Source: JBBRGG01 sp038240875 | GTDB lineage: Bacteria > Planctomycetota > Phycisphaerae > Phycisphaerales > UBA1924 | NCBI GenBank assembly: GCA_038240875.1 | Contig: JBBRGG010000230.1 | Location: 1-5,196, forward strand | DNA length: 5,196 bases | Direction: 5' to 3' | In this document: one piece after another, positions 1-5,196 of the stretch | Numbering within the stretch: the stretch's first letter is position 1 | Layout of the letters: every line of letters begins with the position of its first letter | The notes under the pieces: model-generated | Told to the model about the DNA's origin: nothing | Databases searched by the model: none | What the model saw: the letters and a program-made list of their open reading frames with translations, nothing else | Program-made: the position numbers and the translations under genes

Positions 1-599
1 ATCGTCAGCCCATTGCTCGAAGAGCCATAGCCCACGCTCGCCGTATAAAACAAATCCGGCACCACATTCGCGACGGCACCGATGGGGTTGTCCGCGTTGA
101 TCCAATATGCCACGCGAATGACTTCGTTGAAATCACGATCCGGAATTGTCTGCGTCACATTTGCGCTGCCATTGCGAACAAATGGCCAATCGAGCCATCC
201 TTTGGAATTGCGAGGATCAGTCCCCGTCTGTCCACTCGCGACGCCCGGCACATCGACCGTCTCCGGGCAATAAAAAGGATTTGACGCGGCTCGCTGCGAC
301 GATGCCATGTATCCATCGCGATTCAGAATCAGCCCCCAACCATCCAATGGCACATCCGGCCCGCCATTGGTCCCCGTCATGTTAAACGAAGGAATGACCA
401 GCTCGCGATTGTCGCCGTTGTACAACACGAGCCCCTGCCCCACGCCACGCAGATTCGCAAGGCACACCGCGTTTCGCCCGCTCCGCCTTGCCACCGCGAG
501 CGCGGGAAGCAAGATGCCAATCAAGAGCGCGATGATCGCGATCACCACCAACAGTTCAATGAGCGTAAACCCGCTATTTTGCCCACGTTTCCTATGCAT
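1..599 (-). CDS. Type IV pilin/pseudopilin-like protein with prepilin N-terminal methylation motif (partial, C-terminus off window)
   Basis: The visible 199 residues begin MHRKRGQNSG and continue FTLIELLVVIAIIALL, a class III prepilin leader. The predicted peptidase cut is between G10 and F11, with the conserved Glu at mature position 5 (E15). A single hydrophobic helix covers about residues 12-34 and ends in LLPAL. By family knowledge, such proteins are processed at the inner membrane and packed into pseudopili of type II secretion-like machines; planctomycetes carry many copies of uncertain role. The body after the helix has VCLANLR (C46), GDNRELVIPS, a Trp/Gly-rich stretch and FYCPE (C111), the usual layout of planctomycete prepilin-domain proteins. 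The start is chosen at the ATG ending at 599 because a GGAG (609-612) lies 9 nt upstream. The reading frame stays open to the window edge. It lies 66 bp downstream of the topoisomerase gene on the same strand. Family is confident; specific function is unknown. Confidence 0.9.
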   Translation of the reverse strand, partial: MHRKRGQNSGFTLIELLVVIAIIALLIGILLPALAVARRSGRNAVCLANLRGVGQGLVLYNGDNRELVIPSFNMTGTNGGPDVPLDGWGLILNRDGYMASSQRAASNPFYCPETVDVPGVASGQTGTDPRNSKGWLDWPFVRNGSANVTQTIPDRDFNEVIRVAYWINADNPIGAVANVVPDLFYTASVGYGSSSNGLT

Positions 600-665
600 A
601 TGCGGCTGCTCCAATGTGTCTCGTGTTATCTTGGCTTGGCCATCACGAAAATATACCAACCCAAC

Positions 666-2027
666 TCACGCCAACCAATCCTGGGCCTTGAGCCGCTCGG
701 GCACATAAACCTCGGTCACATACGAAATATCTTTGTTCAACATGGCTTCGACTTCCATCTTAAAGCCATTGTCCAGCATCTTCTGGATCTCTTTCTGCCA
801 CCCCCTGTGCTTCTCAAACCACGGATACGCGGCGATCTCGTTCGCACGTTTAATATCATTATCGCTCAGGTCGATCTTCACCGCATCAGACATGTCGCAC
901 TCTTCATAATCCTTCGCGCGAACGCCCAAAAACTTTGCCGCCGGTATCGCCAATCGCGACGATTCAAAGGCTAGCGAAATCGATCCCTGCTTGATGACCG
1001 AATAGATATAGTGCCCCCACGGATCGCAATCGAGCAAGCAAATAATCGGCAGCTTCAGTTCCTGGTTAAACCGCTGCAACAACCGGCGAACGCCGCGAGG
1101 TGGTTGCCCGCCGCCATGCGTGAGAATGCAGTTGTTGTTCTCCCAAAAGCGATCTTCGTTGAAGCGGTTCCAGACCGTACCCTTTTCAACGTGCAAGACA
1201 AACTTCGCTTCGCACTTGCCAAACTCGATGATGTCCGGCTCGACAATCGAAGGAATCGCATACCCGCCCGAGCCCATTCGTCGACAATCGATCGTGTCGC
1301 CCTTATCCACAACCGTGATGTTGCCCACCATCGACCCGCGATTGTCGGCGAAAATGTGCAACTCTTCACGCAGCGCACCAAGCGAAACTTCCAGATCTTC
1401 GAGGATCGGGTCTGACTCTTCCTGCTTGTCGAACGTGTTCTCTTTGGTCCCGGCGACCGTGTGCTTGGCCATATAAAACACGCCACGAAGGCTGGAGGTC
1501 TTGCCTTCATCGAGAAGTTTTTTGATGGTCGAAGCGTGCAGCATTGTCTGCATGAACTGCTTGGCTTGTCCAAGCGAAAAGAGATCGCGCTGGCTCGTCG
1601 CGTCCCCCATTTCCAAGATGCCACTCTTGGAATTCCACGTGGTGTTGGACTTGGTCCGCAGTGGGATCTCGATGGTCGGCTCTTTGCCTTTGAGTGAACG
1701 ATCCGACACTTCGTCGGCCAGCGTCACCAGCTTTCTCAGCGTTCGCGTATCGCGCTCGCGCACTCGCGAGGTGAGTTTTTTGTCGCGCGCTGCATCACGA
1801 GGCAGAGTCTTCGCGGTCATCGCCGCTTCCGCCGCTGCCGACCGGGGTGCCGCAGCAGCATTGGCCCTCGCCCGCGAAGCCGCCGCTGAATTGGCGGCAG
1901 AGGAAAACTGAGCCACTGAAGACTGAGCCACTGAAGACTGAGCCACTGAAGACTGGGCTCCCGAAGACTGGGCCGCCGAAGACTGGGCCGCCGAAGACTT
2001 AGACGAATTGGTGGCTTTCTTGGCCAT
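666..2027 (-). CDS. top6A: DNA topoisomerase VI subunit A (Spo11/Top6A family)
   Basis: This 453-residue protein is the DNA-cleaving subunit of a type IIB topoisomerase. With the GHKL ATPase subunit B, family members cut both DNA strands through a tyrosyl 5' linkage and pass a second duplex. Visible features, numbered from the ATG at 2027: a Ser/Ala/Gln-rich tail (about 10-45) with pentapeptide repeats, then an Ala/Arg-rich and basic stretch to about 95; the winged-helix CAP domain with SLRGVFYMAKHT, whose Tyr185 is the predicted nucleophile; and the Toprim fold with Glu281 (HVEKG), THGGGQPPRGVRRL and the Mg-binding D333-C-D335 in LLDCDPWGHYIYSVIKQGS. The catalytic set is complete, so the enzyme looks active. 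An upstream in-frame GTG (2039) would add four residues, but a GGAG at 2039-2042 overlaps it and sits 11 nt from the ATG, favouring 2027. Archaeal homologues are about 370-390 residues, so the N-terminal tail is extra. No subunit B gene is visible on either side. Databases may label such planctomycete proteins topoisomerase IV subunit A, which the motifs contradict. Confidence 0.93.
   Translation of the reverse strand: MAKKATNSSKSSAAQSSAAQSSGAQSSVAQSSVAQSSVAQFSSAANSAAASRARANAAAAPRSAAAEAAMTAKTLPRDAARDKKLTSRVRERDTRTLRKLVTLADEVSDRSLKGKEPTIEIPLRTKSNTTWNSKSGILEMGDATSQRDLFSLGQAKQFMQTMLHASTIKKLLDEGKTSSLRGVFYMAKHTVAGTKENTFDKQEESDPILEDLEVSLGALREELHIFADNRGSMVGNITVVDKGDTIDCRRMGSGGYAIPSIVEPDIIEFGKCEAKFVLHVEKGTVWNRFNEDRFWENNNCILTHGGGQPPRGVRRLLQRFNQELKLPIICLLDCDPWGHYIYSVIKQGSISLAFESSRLAIPAAKFLGVRAKDYEECDMSDAVKIDLSDNDIKRANEIAAYPWFEKHRGWQKEIQKMLDNGFKMEVEAMLNKDISYVTEVYVPERLKAQDWLA
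1906..1995 (-). repeat. 15-bp tandem repeat (six units) inside top6A 5' end
   Basis: Six adjacent 15-bp units run from 1906 to 1995. On the plus strand the unit is GACTGAGCCACTGAA. Units at 1921 and 1936 are identical, the one at 1906 differs at its first base, and units at 1951, 1966 and 1981 are GACTGGG(C/T)(C/T)CCGAA-like variants, the last two being identical. In the gene's frame they encode the pentapeptide SS(V/A/G)AQ six times. The unit length is a multiple of three, so copy changes would keep the frame. It forms part of the unstructured N-terminal tail. Confidence 0.9.
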
Positions 2028-2038
2028 GAACCGTGGCA

Positions 2039-2042
2039 CTCC
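2039..2042 (-). promoter_or_regulatory. Shine-Dalgarno GGAG deciding the top6A start
   Basis: GGAG on the minus strand lies 11 nt before the ATG at 2027. It overlaps the alternative upstream GTG start at 2039, making initiation at that GTG unlikely. This is the reason for preferring the shorter top6A product. Confidence 0.5.
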
Positions 2043-2051
2043 ATTGCCGAT

Positions 2052-2071
2052 GAATCAGGAAGAATCAGGAA
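2052..2071. repeat. 10-bp direct repeat upstream of top6A
   Basis: GAATCAGGAA occurs twice head to tail (2052-2061, 2062-2071), followed after one base by a partial third copy (GAATCA at 2073-2078). It lies in the 5' untranslated or promoter region of top6A. Its role is unknown; it could be simple slippage or a direct-repeat binding site. Confidence 0.6.
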
Positions 2072-2184
2072 AGAATCAACCACCAGTGTACCCCGGCAGA
2101 CCGACTCACTTCACGCAACGTGCCACACAGGCTTAAGCCCAGCGAATGTGACGAAGCGAGCCTCAACAGGGCGGCGGGCTGTAG

Positions 2185-2223
2185 CCACGGGTGAATTCGG
2201 CGCTTCGCCGACGCAACCCGTGG
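2185..2223. repeat. Nested inverted repeat, REP-like hairpin
   Basis: Outer arms CCACGGGT (2185-2192) and ACCCGTGG (2216-2223) are exact reverse complements. Inside them, TCGGCG (2197-2202) and CGCCGA (2206-2211) form a second perfect 6-bp stem around a 3-nt loop. No T-run follows on either strand, so it is not a canonical intrinsic terminator. The two-tier palindrome suggests a REP-like mobile or structural element. Confidence 0.65.
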
Positions 2224-2242
2224 AACCCTAGACCCTGAAACT

Positions 2243-2264
2243 TCTTCGCCCCCTAGGGCGAAGA
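2243..2264. repeat. Strong 9-bp hairpin with 4-nt loop
   Basis: TCTTCGCCC (2243-2251) pairs perfectly with GGGCGAAGA (2256-2264) around the loop CCTA (reverse strand TAGG), written so that C2244 faces G2263. No adjacent T-tract is present on either strand. It begins 19 bp after the preceding nested hairpin and is probably part of the same intergenic element. Confidence 0.6.
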
Positions 2265-2316
2265 GTTGGCGTGGCGTGCCGATATGCAATTTATTACTGG
2301 AAGATGAAGGCAGCGG

Positions 2317-2337
2317 AGGAAGGGATAGTCCCTTCCT
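2317..2337. repeat. Perfect 9-bp hairpin with 3-nt loop
   Basis: AGGAAGGGA (2317-2325) and TCCCTTCCT (2329-2337) are exact reverse complements separated by TAG. Two G-T pairs could extend the stem outward. On the plus strand only a short TT follows, so terminator function is doubtful, and no plus-strand gene ends just before it. Confidence 0.6.
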
Positions 2338-2628
2338 TTGGCATGAGCAGCCAACTACATCACTCAAAACACCAGCTCGCAGAATTCACAACCCGCTTGG
2401 TATCTTTATTTCAAGAAGTGGCGCTCCGAAAGAACGGCGTGGCTGTACGAAAGCACGCTTCGATCAAACCATTTTTCGTGTCCATAATCTCGGTTAACCT
2501 CGCGGCTGTTCGAGCGAGTGGGGCCGCGCGAGGTGTTTGTGGCCAGACAACTTTGCGGAGGGCAATGTCTTTCAGGCTCAAGGCATTGAACGTTCGTAGT
2601 TTCCTTCACGCCCCAGCTACTAACACCT

Positions 2629-2641
2629 AGCCCTTCGGGCT
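2629..2641. repeat. Short 5-bp hairpin AGCCC-TTC-GGGCT
   Basis: AGCCC (2629-2633) and GGGCT (2637-2641) form a compact stem around TTC. Short hairpins of this composition are frequent in intergenic repeats of GC-rich bacteria. It lies about 140 bp before the first zinc-ribbon gene and has no T-run directly after it. Confidence 0.45.
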
Positions 2642-2778
2642 GAAGAATGCTTTTCACTCGGCCCTGTACAGTGTTTGCGTGTACCACGCCGCAAAGCCTG
2701 TCGTCGTGTGCACCTGATATCATTTCCTCTATGCCCATCAAGCCGCAACACGCTCGCTATTTCGCAAGGTAGAAGTTC

Positions 2779-3156
2779 TTGCTCAATATCCTGCCAATTG
2801 TGCCGGGCTTATTATTTTTGGGTGTAATGCTTACTAAAAGTACTATTAACATAATATATAATATGAGTATGCCATCGCGTTACACAATCATATTATACCT
2901 CGTAGCTACAATCCTCATGGCCGCTGGCGCATTCGCATTCTCAAGGCATCGAAAGCGTGTGCTTCGCGCGTACGAAGCAAAGGATTATTGCGTGTGCGTC
3001 GGCTGCGGCTACGACATCGCCAATCAGCCCGATGGCTCGCCTTGCCCGGAGTGTGGCTTACCGATCAACTTCCCAGAGTTCAAGCACCAATGGCGGAACA
3101 TGCTCGATCCGAACTACATACGCGGTATACGCGGTAGCCGGACTGTAAAAAAGTAG
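2779..3156 (+). CDS. Small two-helix membrane protein with C-terminal CGYD/CPECG zinc ribbon (first of tandem pair)
   Basis: The 125-residue product has two hydrophobic segments (about 3-19 and 35-54), a basic RHRKR stop-transfer stretch (56-60), and a soluble tail with a four-cysteine zinc-ribbon pattern: C73-x2-C76 (CVGCGYD) and C89-x2-C92 (CPECGLPI). An extra Cys71 precedes it. The positive cluster suggests the ribbon faces the cytoplasm. I do not know its function; short Cys modules of this type recur in many planctomycete proteins. The start is TTG at 2779, six bases after an in-frame stop and 8 nt after AAGGT (2766-2770). An internal ATG at 2827 would remove most of the first helix that the paralog downstream retains. 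The N-terminal half is notably AT-rich compared with neighbours. The next gene starts 10 bp after the stop, so co-transcription is likely. Confidence 0.75.
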   Translation: MLNILPIVPGLLFLGVMLTKSTINIIYNMSMPSRYTIILYLVATILMAAGAFAFSRHRKRVLRAYEAKDYCVCVGCGYDIANQPDGSPCPECGLPINFPEFKHQWRNMLDPNYIRGIRGSRTVKK

Positions 3157-3166
3157 TGCGCGGCGA

Positions 3167-3595
3167 ATGCCCGTTCGATCTCTGGCTTGTTACCATCACC
3201 ACGCCATGGGTTACAAGCCGCCATATCCTCGCTACCTCGCTCGACAGAAGCTCATCCTCATCGGGCTGCCGCTTGTGCCCATGCTGCTACTTTATTGTTA
3301 TATGTTCGTCAAAATAATCTTCAGCATATACTTCAACATTCTCACGCCGTTGTTCTCCTCGTACGTGTTTTTTTCCGTGTTCATATGTGTAAGTATCGGT
3401 ATAGTTATTATTTTCCTGCTCTATCGAAGGCAACTTCGCCGTGAGATGAACAAGCAAGAATTTTGTGTCTGCATCCGCTGCGGCTACTTCGTCGGCGATC
3501 GGCCCAACAACACGCCTTGCCCTGAGTGTGGCTTGCCGATCAACTTTCTCTACTTCAAAGAACGCTGGCAGAAGGTTCTCTATCCGAATGAATAG
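3167..3595 (+). CDS. Small two-helix membrane protein with C-terminal zinc ribbon (second of tandem pair)
   Basis: This 142-residue protein is a paralog of the one just upstream. It has hydrophobic segments at about 29-53 and 65-86, a basic RRQLRRE patch (87-93), then C102-x2-C105 (CIRCGYF) and C118-x2-C121 (CPECGLPI), preceded by Cys100. The C-terminal halves match closely: FCVCIRCGY against YCVCVGCGY, TPCPECGLPINF against SPCPECGLPINF, then a W and a basic residue. The DNA is also similar there, indicating tandem duplication with faster change in the membrane part. The ATG at 3167 follows the upstream stop by 10 nt without a clear Shine-Dalgarno, so it may rely on translational coupling; ATG 3206 is an alternative that keeps both helices. 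No function is assigned. The zinc role is inferred from cysteine spacing. Confidence 0.75.
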   Translation: MPVRSLACYHHHAMGYKPPYPRYLARQKLILIGLPLVPMLLLYCYMFVKIIFSIYFNILTPLFSSYVFFSVFICVSIGIVIIFLLYRRQLRREMNKQEFCVCIRCGYFVGDRPNNTPCPECGLPINFLYFKERWQKVLYPNE

Positions 3596-3624
3596 CTGCC
3601 TTCGCCATCATCCTGCAATCTTTG

Positions 3625-3672
3625 CTTTGCCCCTTTGCCCCTTTGCCTCTTTGCCTCTGTGCATCTGTGCCA
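3625..3672. repeat. 8-bp tandem repeat (CTTTGCCY), six units
   Basis: Two CTTTGCCC units (3625-3640) are followed by two CTTTGCCT units (3641-3656) and two degraded units, CTGTGCAT and CTGTGCCA (3657-3672). The tract is pyrimidine-rich on the plus strand and lies 29 bp after the second zinc-ribbon gene. The octamer length would allow slippage-driven copy change. No function is evident. Confidence 0.85.
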
Positions 3673-3719
3673 CTTCTTCTTCCTCCCCTCACCTCTTTAT
3701 CCACAATCTATTTCCAGCT

Positions 3720-3737
3720 CTGACAAGTGCTTGTCAG
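3720..3737. promoter_or_regulatory. Perfect 18-bp palindrome upstream of recA, candidate SOS/LexA operator
   Basis: CTGACAAG-TG-CTTGTCAG is an uninterrupted 8-bp inverted repeat with a 2-bp centre. It lies 18 bp upstream of a TTGACT -35 element and about 225 bp before the recA start. recA is a usual target of LexA-type repressors, which bind dyads. The sequence is not the gammaproteobacterial CTGT-N8-ACAG box nor the Gram-positive GAAC-N4-GTTC box, so assignment to LexA is inference from position and symmetry. A stem-loop in an RNA from the gene upstream is an alternative, though no T-run follows. Confidence 0.5.
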
Positions 3738-3755
3738 TATGACGGAAACCAAACA

Positions 3756-3784
3756 TTGACTATTGGTAAGGGCTCTGGTAGAGT
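3756..3784 (+). promoter_or_regulatory. Sigma70-like promoter for recA
   Basis: TTGACT (3756-3761) and TAGAGT (3779-3784) are separated by 17 bp, the optimal spacing. The -35 matches the consensus at five of six positions and the -10 at four of six. Transcription would begin near 3791, giving a leader of roughly 170 nt before the recA ATG. It is the best promoter-like pair I found between the zinc-ribbon genes and recA. Confidence 0.5.
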
Positions 3785-3947
3785 ATTTGCGTCGGGCTCG
3801 CGTCTCGCGTCGCCCCCGGCCGGTGTTCACCGATGGATCGGTCGAATGCCGTCTCACGCGAGGTTCGCCAGAGGGATCTCCGTTACGGCGGCGGTTCCGC
3901 GGCACATCGGCTTCTGTTCGTCGCGCTGTCGCGTGCCGAGCCTGGCC

Positions 3948-3954
3948 GGAAAGG
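3948..3954 (+). promoter_or_regulatory. Shine-Dalgarno of recA
   Basis: GGAAAGG ends 8 nt before the ATG at 3963. This fixes the recA start, although the same frame is open back to an ATG at 3465. Confidence 0.65.
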
Positions 3955-3962
3955 TTCTAGTT

Positions 3963-5075
3963 ATGGGCGTCGTCCCCAGCAGCATCGAGCACAAACCTAC
4001 CAGCGCCAAAGTCAGCCTCAAGGTCGATGACAAGCAAAAGCAGCAGGCTCTCGACCGCACCCTCCAACAAATCGATAAGACCTTTGGTAAGGGCGCGATC
4101 ATGCGCATGGATGAGGACGCATACCTCTCCGTCCCAGGCATCTCTACCGGCGCGATCTCTCTTGATCTCGCCCTCGGCGGCCGAGGCATCCCTCGTGGCC
4201 GAATCGTCGAGATCTTTGGTCCAGAATCTAGCGGTAAAACCACTCTCGCCCTCACCGTTGCGGCCCAAGCTCAAAAAGAAGGCGGCGTCGCCGCGTTCAT
4301 CGATGCCGAACACGCCTTGGACCCTTCCTGGGCTCGCAAGATCGGCGTCAACATCGACAATCTTTTGGTCTCGCAGCCCGATACAGGCGAACAGGCTCTT
4401 GAGATCTGCGAGCTTTTAGTTCGCTCGAACGCAGTCGACATCATCGTGGTTGACTCGGTCGCCGCATTGATCCCTCGTGCGGAAATCGAAGGCGAAATGG
4501 GCGATGCCGCCATCGGCCTGCACGCTCGCTTGATGTCGCAAGCCATGCGCAAGCTTACCGGCGTGATTGCCCGGTCGAATTGCACCGTCGTCTTCATCAA
4601 CCAGATCCGCGAGAAGATCGGCGTGATGTTCGGCAGCCCCGAAACCACCACCGGCGGCCGCGCCCTGAAGTTCTACGCCTCAGTCCGCATCGACGTCCGC
4701 CGTACTGGCGCGATCAAAGATGGCGATGTCGTCATCGGCAGCAGAACTCGCGCTCGCGTCGTCAAAAACAAGATCGCGCCACCCTTCCGCGAAGCCGAAT
4801 TCGACATTATGTACACCGAAGGCATCTCTTCCTCGGGCGATCTTCTCGACATCGCCGTCGAATCCAAGGTCGTACAAAAATCAGGCGCGTGGTACTCCTA
4901 TGGCGAGATCCGCATCGGCCAAGGCCGCGAAGCCTCCAAGAACTTTCTCAAGGACAACCCCGAACTCTTCCGCGAGATCCGCCTAGGCGTCCTCGCGACC
5001 AAGGCAATCAGCGTCGGTGCCGCCGACGGCAAGCCCGGCGCTGACGACGATGATGCACCCGAAGACGACGAATAA
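3963..5075 (+). CDS. recA: Recombinase RecA
   Basis: This 370-residue protein is the ATP-dependent strand-exchange recombinase that coats single-stranded DNA, drives homologous repair, and as an active filament promotes LexA-type self-cleavage. Visible motifs: KTFGKGAIMRM in the N-terminal region; Walker A GPESSGKTT (86-94, K92); the catalytic Glu116 in FIDAEHALD; Walker B VDIIVVDS (D164); loop L1 EIEGEMGD; Gln214 in FINQIR; loop L2 with GSPETTTGGRALKFYASVR (F237); and the C-terminal AWYSYGEIRIGQG with an acidic tail rich in Asp. Residues line up with E. coli RecA at a constant offset of 20, reflecting a longer N-terminus. The frame is open upstream to 3465, but that part overlaps the zinc-ribbon gene in another frame and shows no RecA homology, so the ATG at 3963, with GGAAAGG 8 nt upstream, is chosen. 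It is followed by an intrinsic terminator and is probably monocistronic. Confidence 0.98.
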   Translation: MGVVPSSIEHKPTSAKVSLKVDDKQKQQALDRTLQQIDKTFGKGAIMRMDEDAYLSVPGISTGAISLDLALGGRGIPRGRIVEIFGPESSGKTTLALTVAAQAQKEGGVAAFIDAEHALDPSWARKIGVNIDNLLVSQPDTGEQALEICELLVRSNAVDIIVVDSVAALIPRAEIEGEMGDAAIGLHARLMSQAMRKLTGVIARSNCTVVFINQIREKIGVMFGSPETTTGGRALKFYASVRIDVRRTGAIKDGDVVIGSRTRARVVKNKIAPPFREAEFDIMYTEGISSSGDLLDIAVESKVVQKSGAWYSYGEIRIGQGREASKNFLKDNPELFREIRLGVLATKAISVGAADGKPGADDDDAPEDDE

Positions 5076-5130
5076 ACTCGTCGAGCATTTCTTGATCACA
5101 TCGTCTTGACCAACGAATATATAGATCTTT

Positions 5131-5170
5131 CAGGCTCCCTCGCACGTTGGAGAGGCCTGTTTCGTTTTTT
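5131..5170 (+). terminator. Intrinsic terminator of recA
   Basis: CAGG(CTCC) at 5131-5138 pairs with GGAG (5149-5152) and CCTG (5156-5159), leaving a 3-nt bulge and a 10-nt loop. T-rich sequence follows, with TTT at 5160-5162 and six T at 5165-5170. It begins 55 bp after the recA stop. The remaining bases to the window end are featureless to me. Confidence 0.7.
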
Positions 5171-5196
5171 GATATGTGTTGATTGGGTTGTGGGGG

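Larger units (their letters stand above)
2043..2778. other. Gene-free region of about 740 bp with multiple hairpins
   Basis: I find no convincing gene here. Open frames of 73-119 codons exist on both strands but overlap each other, show no recognisable domain, and are broken up by palindromes. The region must hold the top6A promoter on the minus strand and perhaps that of the zinc-ribbon pair on the plus strand. It contains a 10-bp perfect palindrome GGCTTAAGCC (2130-2139) and at least four stem-loops at about 2185, 2243, 2317 and 2629, listed separately. The density of perfect inverted repeats resembles REP-like dispersed intergenic elements. That identity is inference, since only one copy of each is visible here. 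Confidence 0.6.

Noticed and set aside
1011..1415. Plus-strand open frame opposite top6A
   Set aside because: A shadow of the real minus-strand coding sequence, with no domain and no start signals.
2317..2339. Hairpin as an intrinsic terminator
   Set aside because: No gene ends just before it on either strand and the T-run is only three bases.
2065..2367. Minus-strand open frame of 100 codons upstream of top6A
   Set aside because: It runs through several perfect hairpins, has low-complexity composition and no recognisable domain; better explained as repeat-rich intergenic DNA.
2271..2630. Plus-strand open frame of 119 codons
   Set aside because: No domain, no convincing ribosome binding site, overlapped by other frames on both strands, and it contains a perfect hairpin near its start.
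2675..2723. Promoter for the zinc-ribbon pair (TTGCGT and TATCAT)
   Set aside because: The two elements are 37 bp apart, far from the 16-18 bp needed, and neither has a partner at the right distance.
2406..2741. Minus-strand open frame of 111 codons
   Set aside because: No recognisable protein features and it spans an intergenic hairpin; possibly part of a dispersed repeat but not supportable as a gene.
3625..3672. Octamer repeats as a CRISPR or iteron array
   Set aside because: Units are directly adjacent 8-mers without spacers, and there is no replication initiator or cas gene nearby.
3465..3962. N-terminal extension of RecA giving a 536-residue protein
   Set aside because: The extension shows no RecA homology, overlaps the zinc-ribbon gene in another frame, and the ATG at 3963 has a good Shine-Dalgarno and gives a normal-length RecA.
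3854..4255. Antisense open frame across the start of recA
   Set aside because: A shadow of the strongly coding recA frame with Arg-rich biased composition.

Overview
This window looks like a chromosomal segment of a Planctomycetota bacterium, most likely of the Phycisphaerae. Three things suggest it: a pilin-like protein with the GFTLIELLVVIAIIALL leader and LLPAL continuation common in that phylum; two small membrane proteins ending in a CGY(D/F)...CPECGLPI zinc-ribbon signature that I associate with planctomycetes; and a bacterial copy of topoisomerase VI subunit A. The lineage call is inference; no rRNA is present to confirm it.

Layout. Bases 1-599 (minus) hold the N-terminal 199 residues of a type IV pilin/pseudopilin-like protein whose C-terminus lies outside the window. 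Bases 666-2027 (minus) encode a topoisomerase VI A subunit (Spo11/Top6A family) with intact catalytic Tyr and Toprim acidic residues and a low-complexity N-terminal tail built from a 15-bp tandem repeat. Bases 2028-2778 contain no gene I can support, but carry several strong hairpins of REP-like character. Bases 2779-3156 and 3167-3595 (plus) are two tandem paralogous genes for small two-helix membrane proteins with a cysteine zinc ribbon. Bases 3596-3962 form the recA upstream region: an 8-bp tandem repeat, an 18-bp perfect palindrome that is a candidate SOS operator, a sigma70-like promoter and a long leader. recA occupies 3963-5075 (plus), followed by an intrinsic terminator near 5131-5170.

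How the parts relate. recA and top6A both act on DNA (strand exchange and double-strand passage), but they are on opposite strands and separated by about 1.9 kb, so nothing in the sequence shows joint regulation. The pilin-like gene follows top6A on the same strand after 66 bp, but has its own ribosome binding site and no visible functional link. The two zinc-ribbon proteins are 10 bp apart and probably co-transcribed; their function is unknown.

I see no CRISPR array, transposase, tRNA, toxin-antitoxin pair or other clear novel system. The items most worth a second look are the topoisomerase VI A gene without an adjacent B subunit, the perfect palindrome upstream of recA, and the zinc-ribbon paralog pair.
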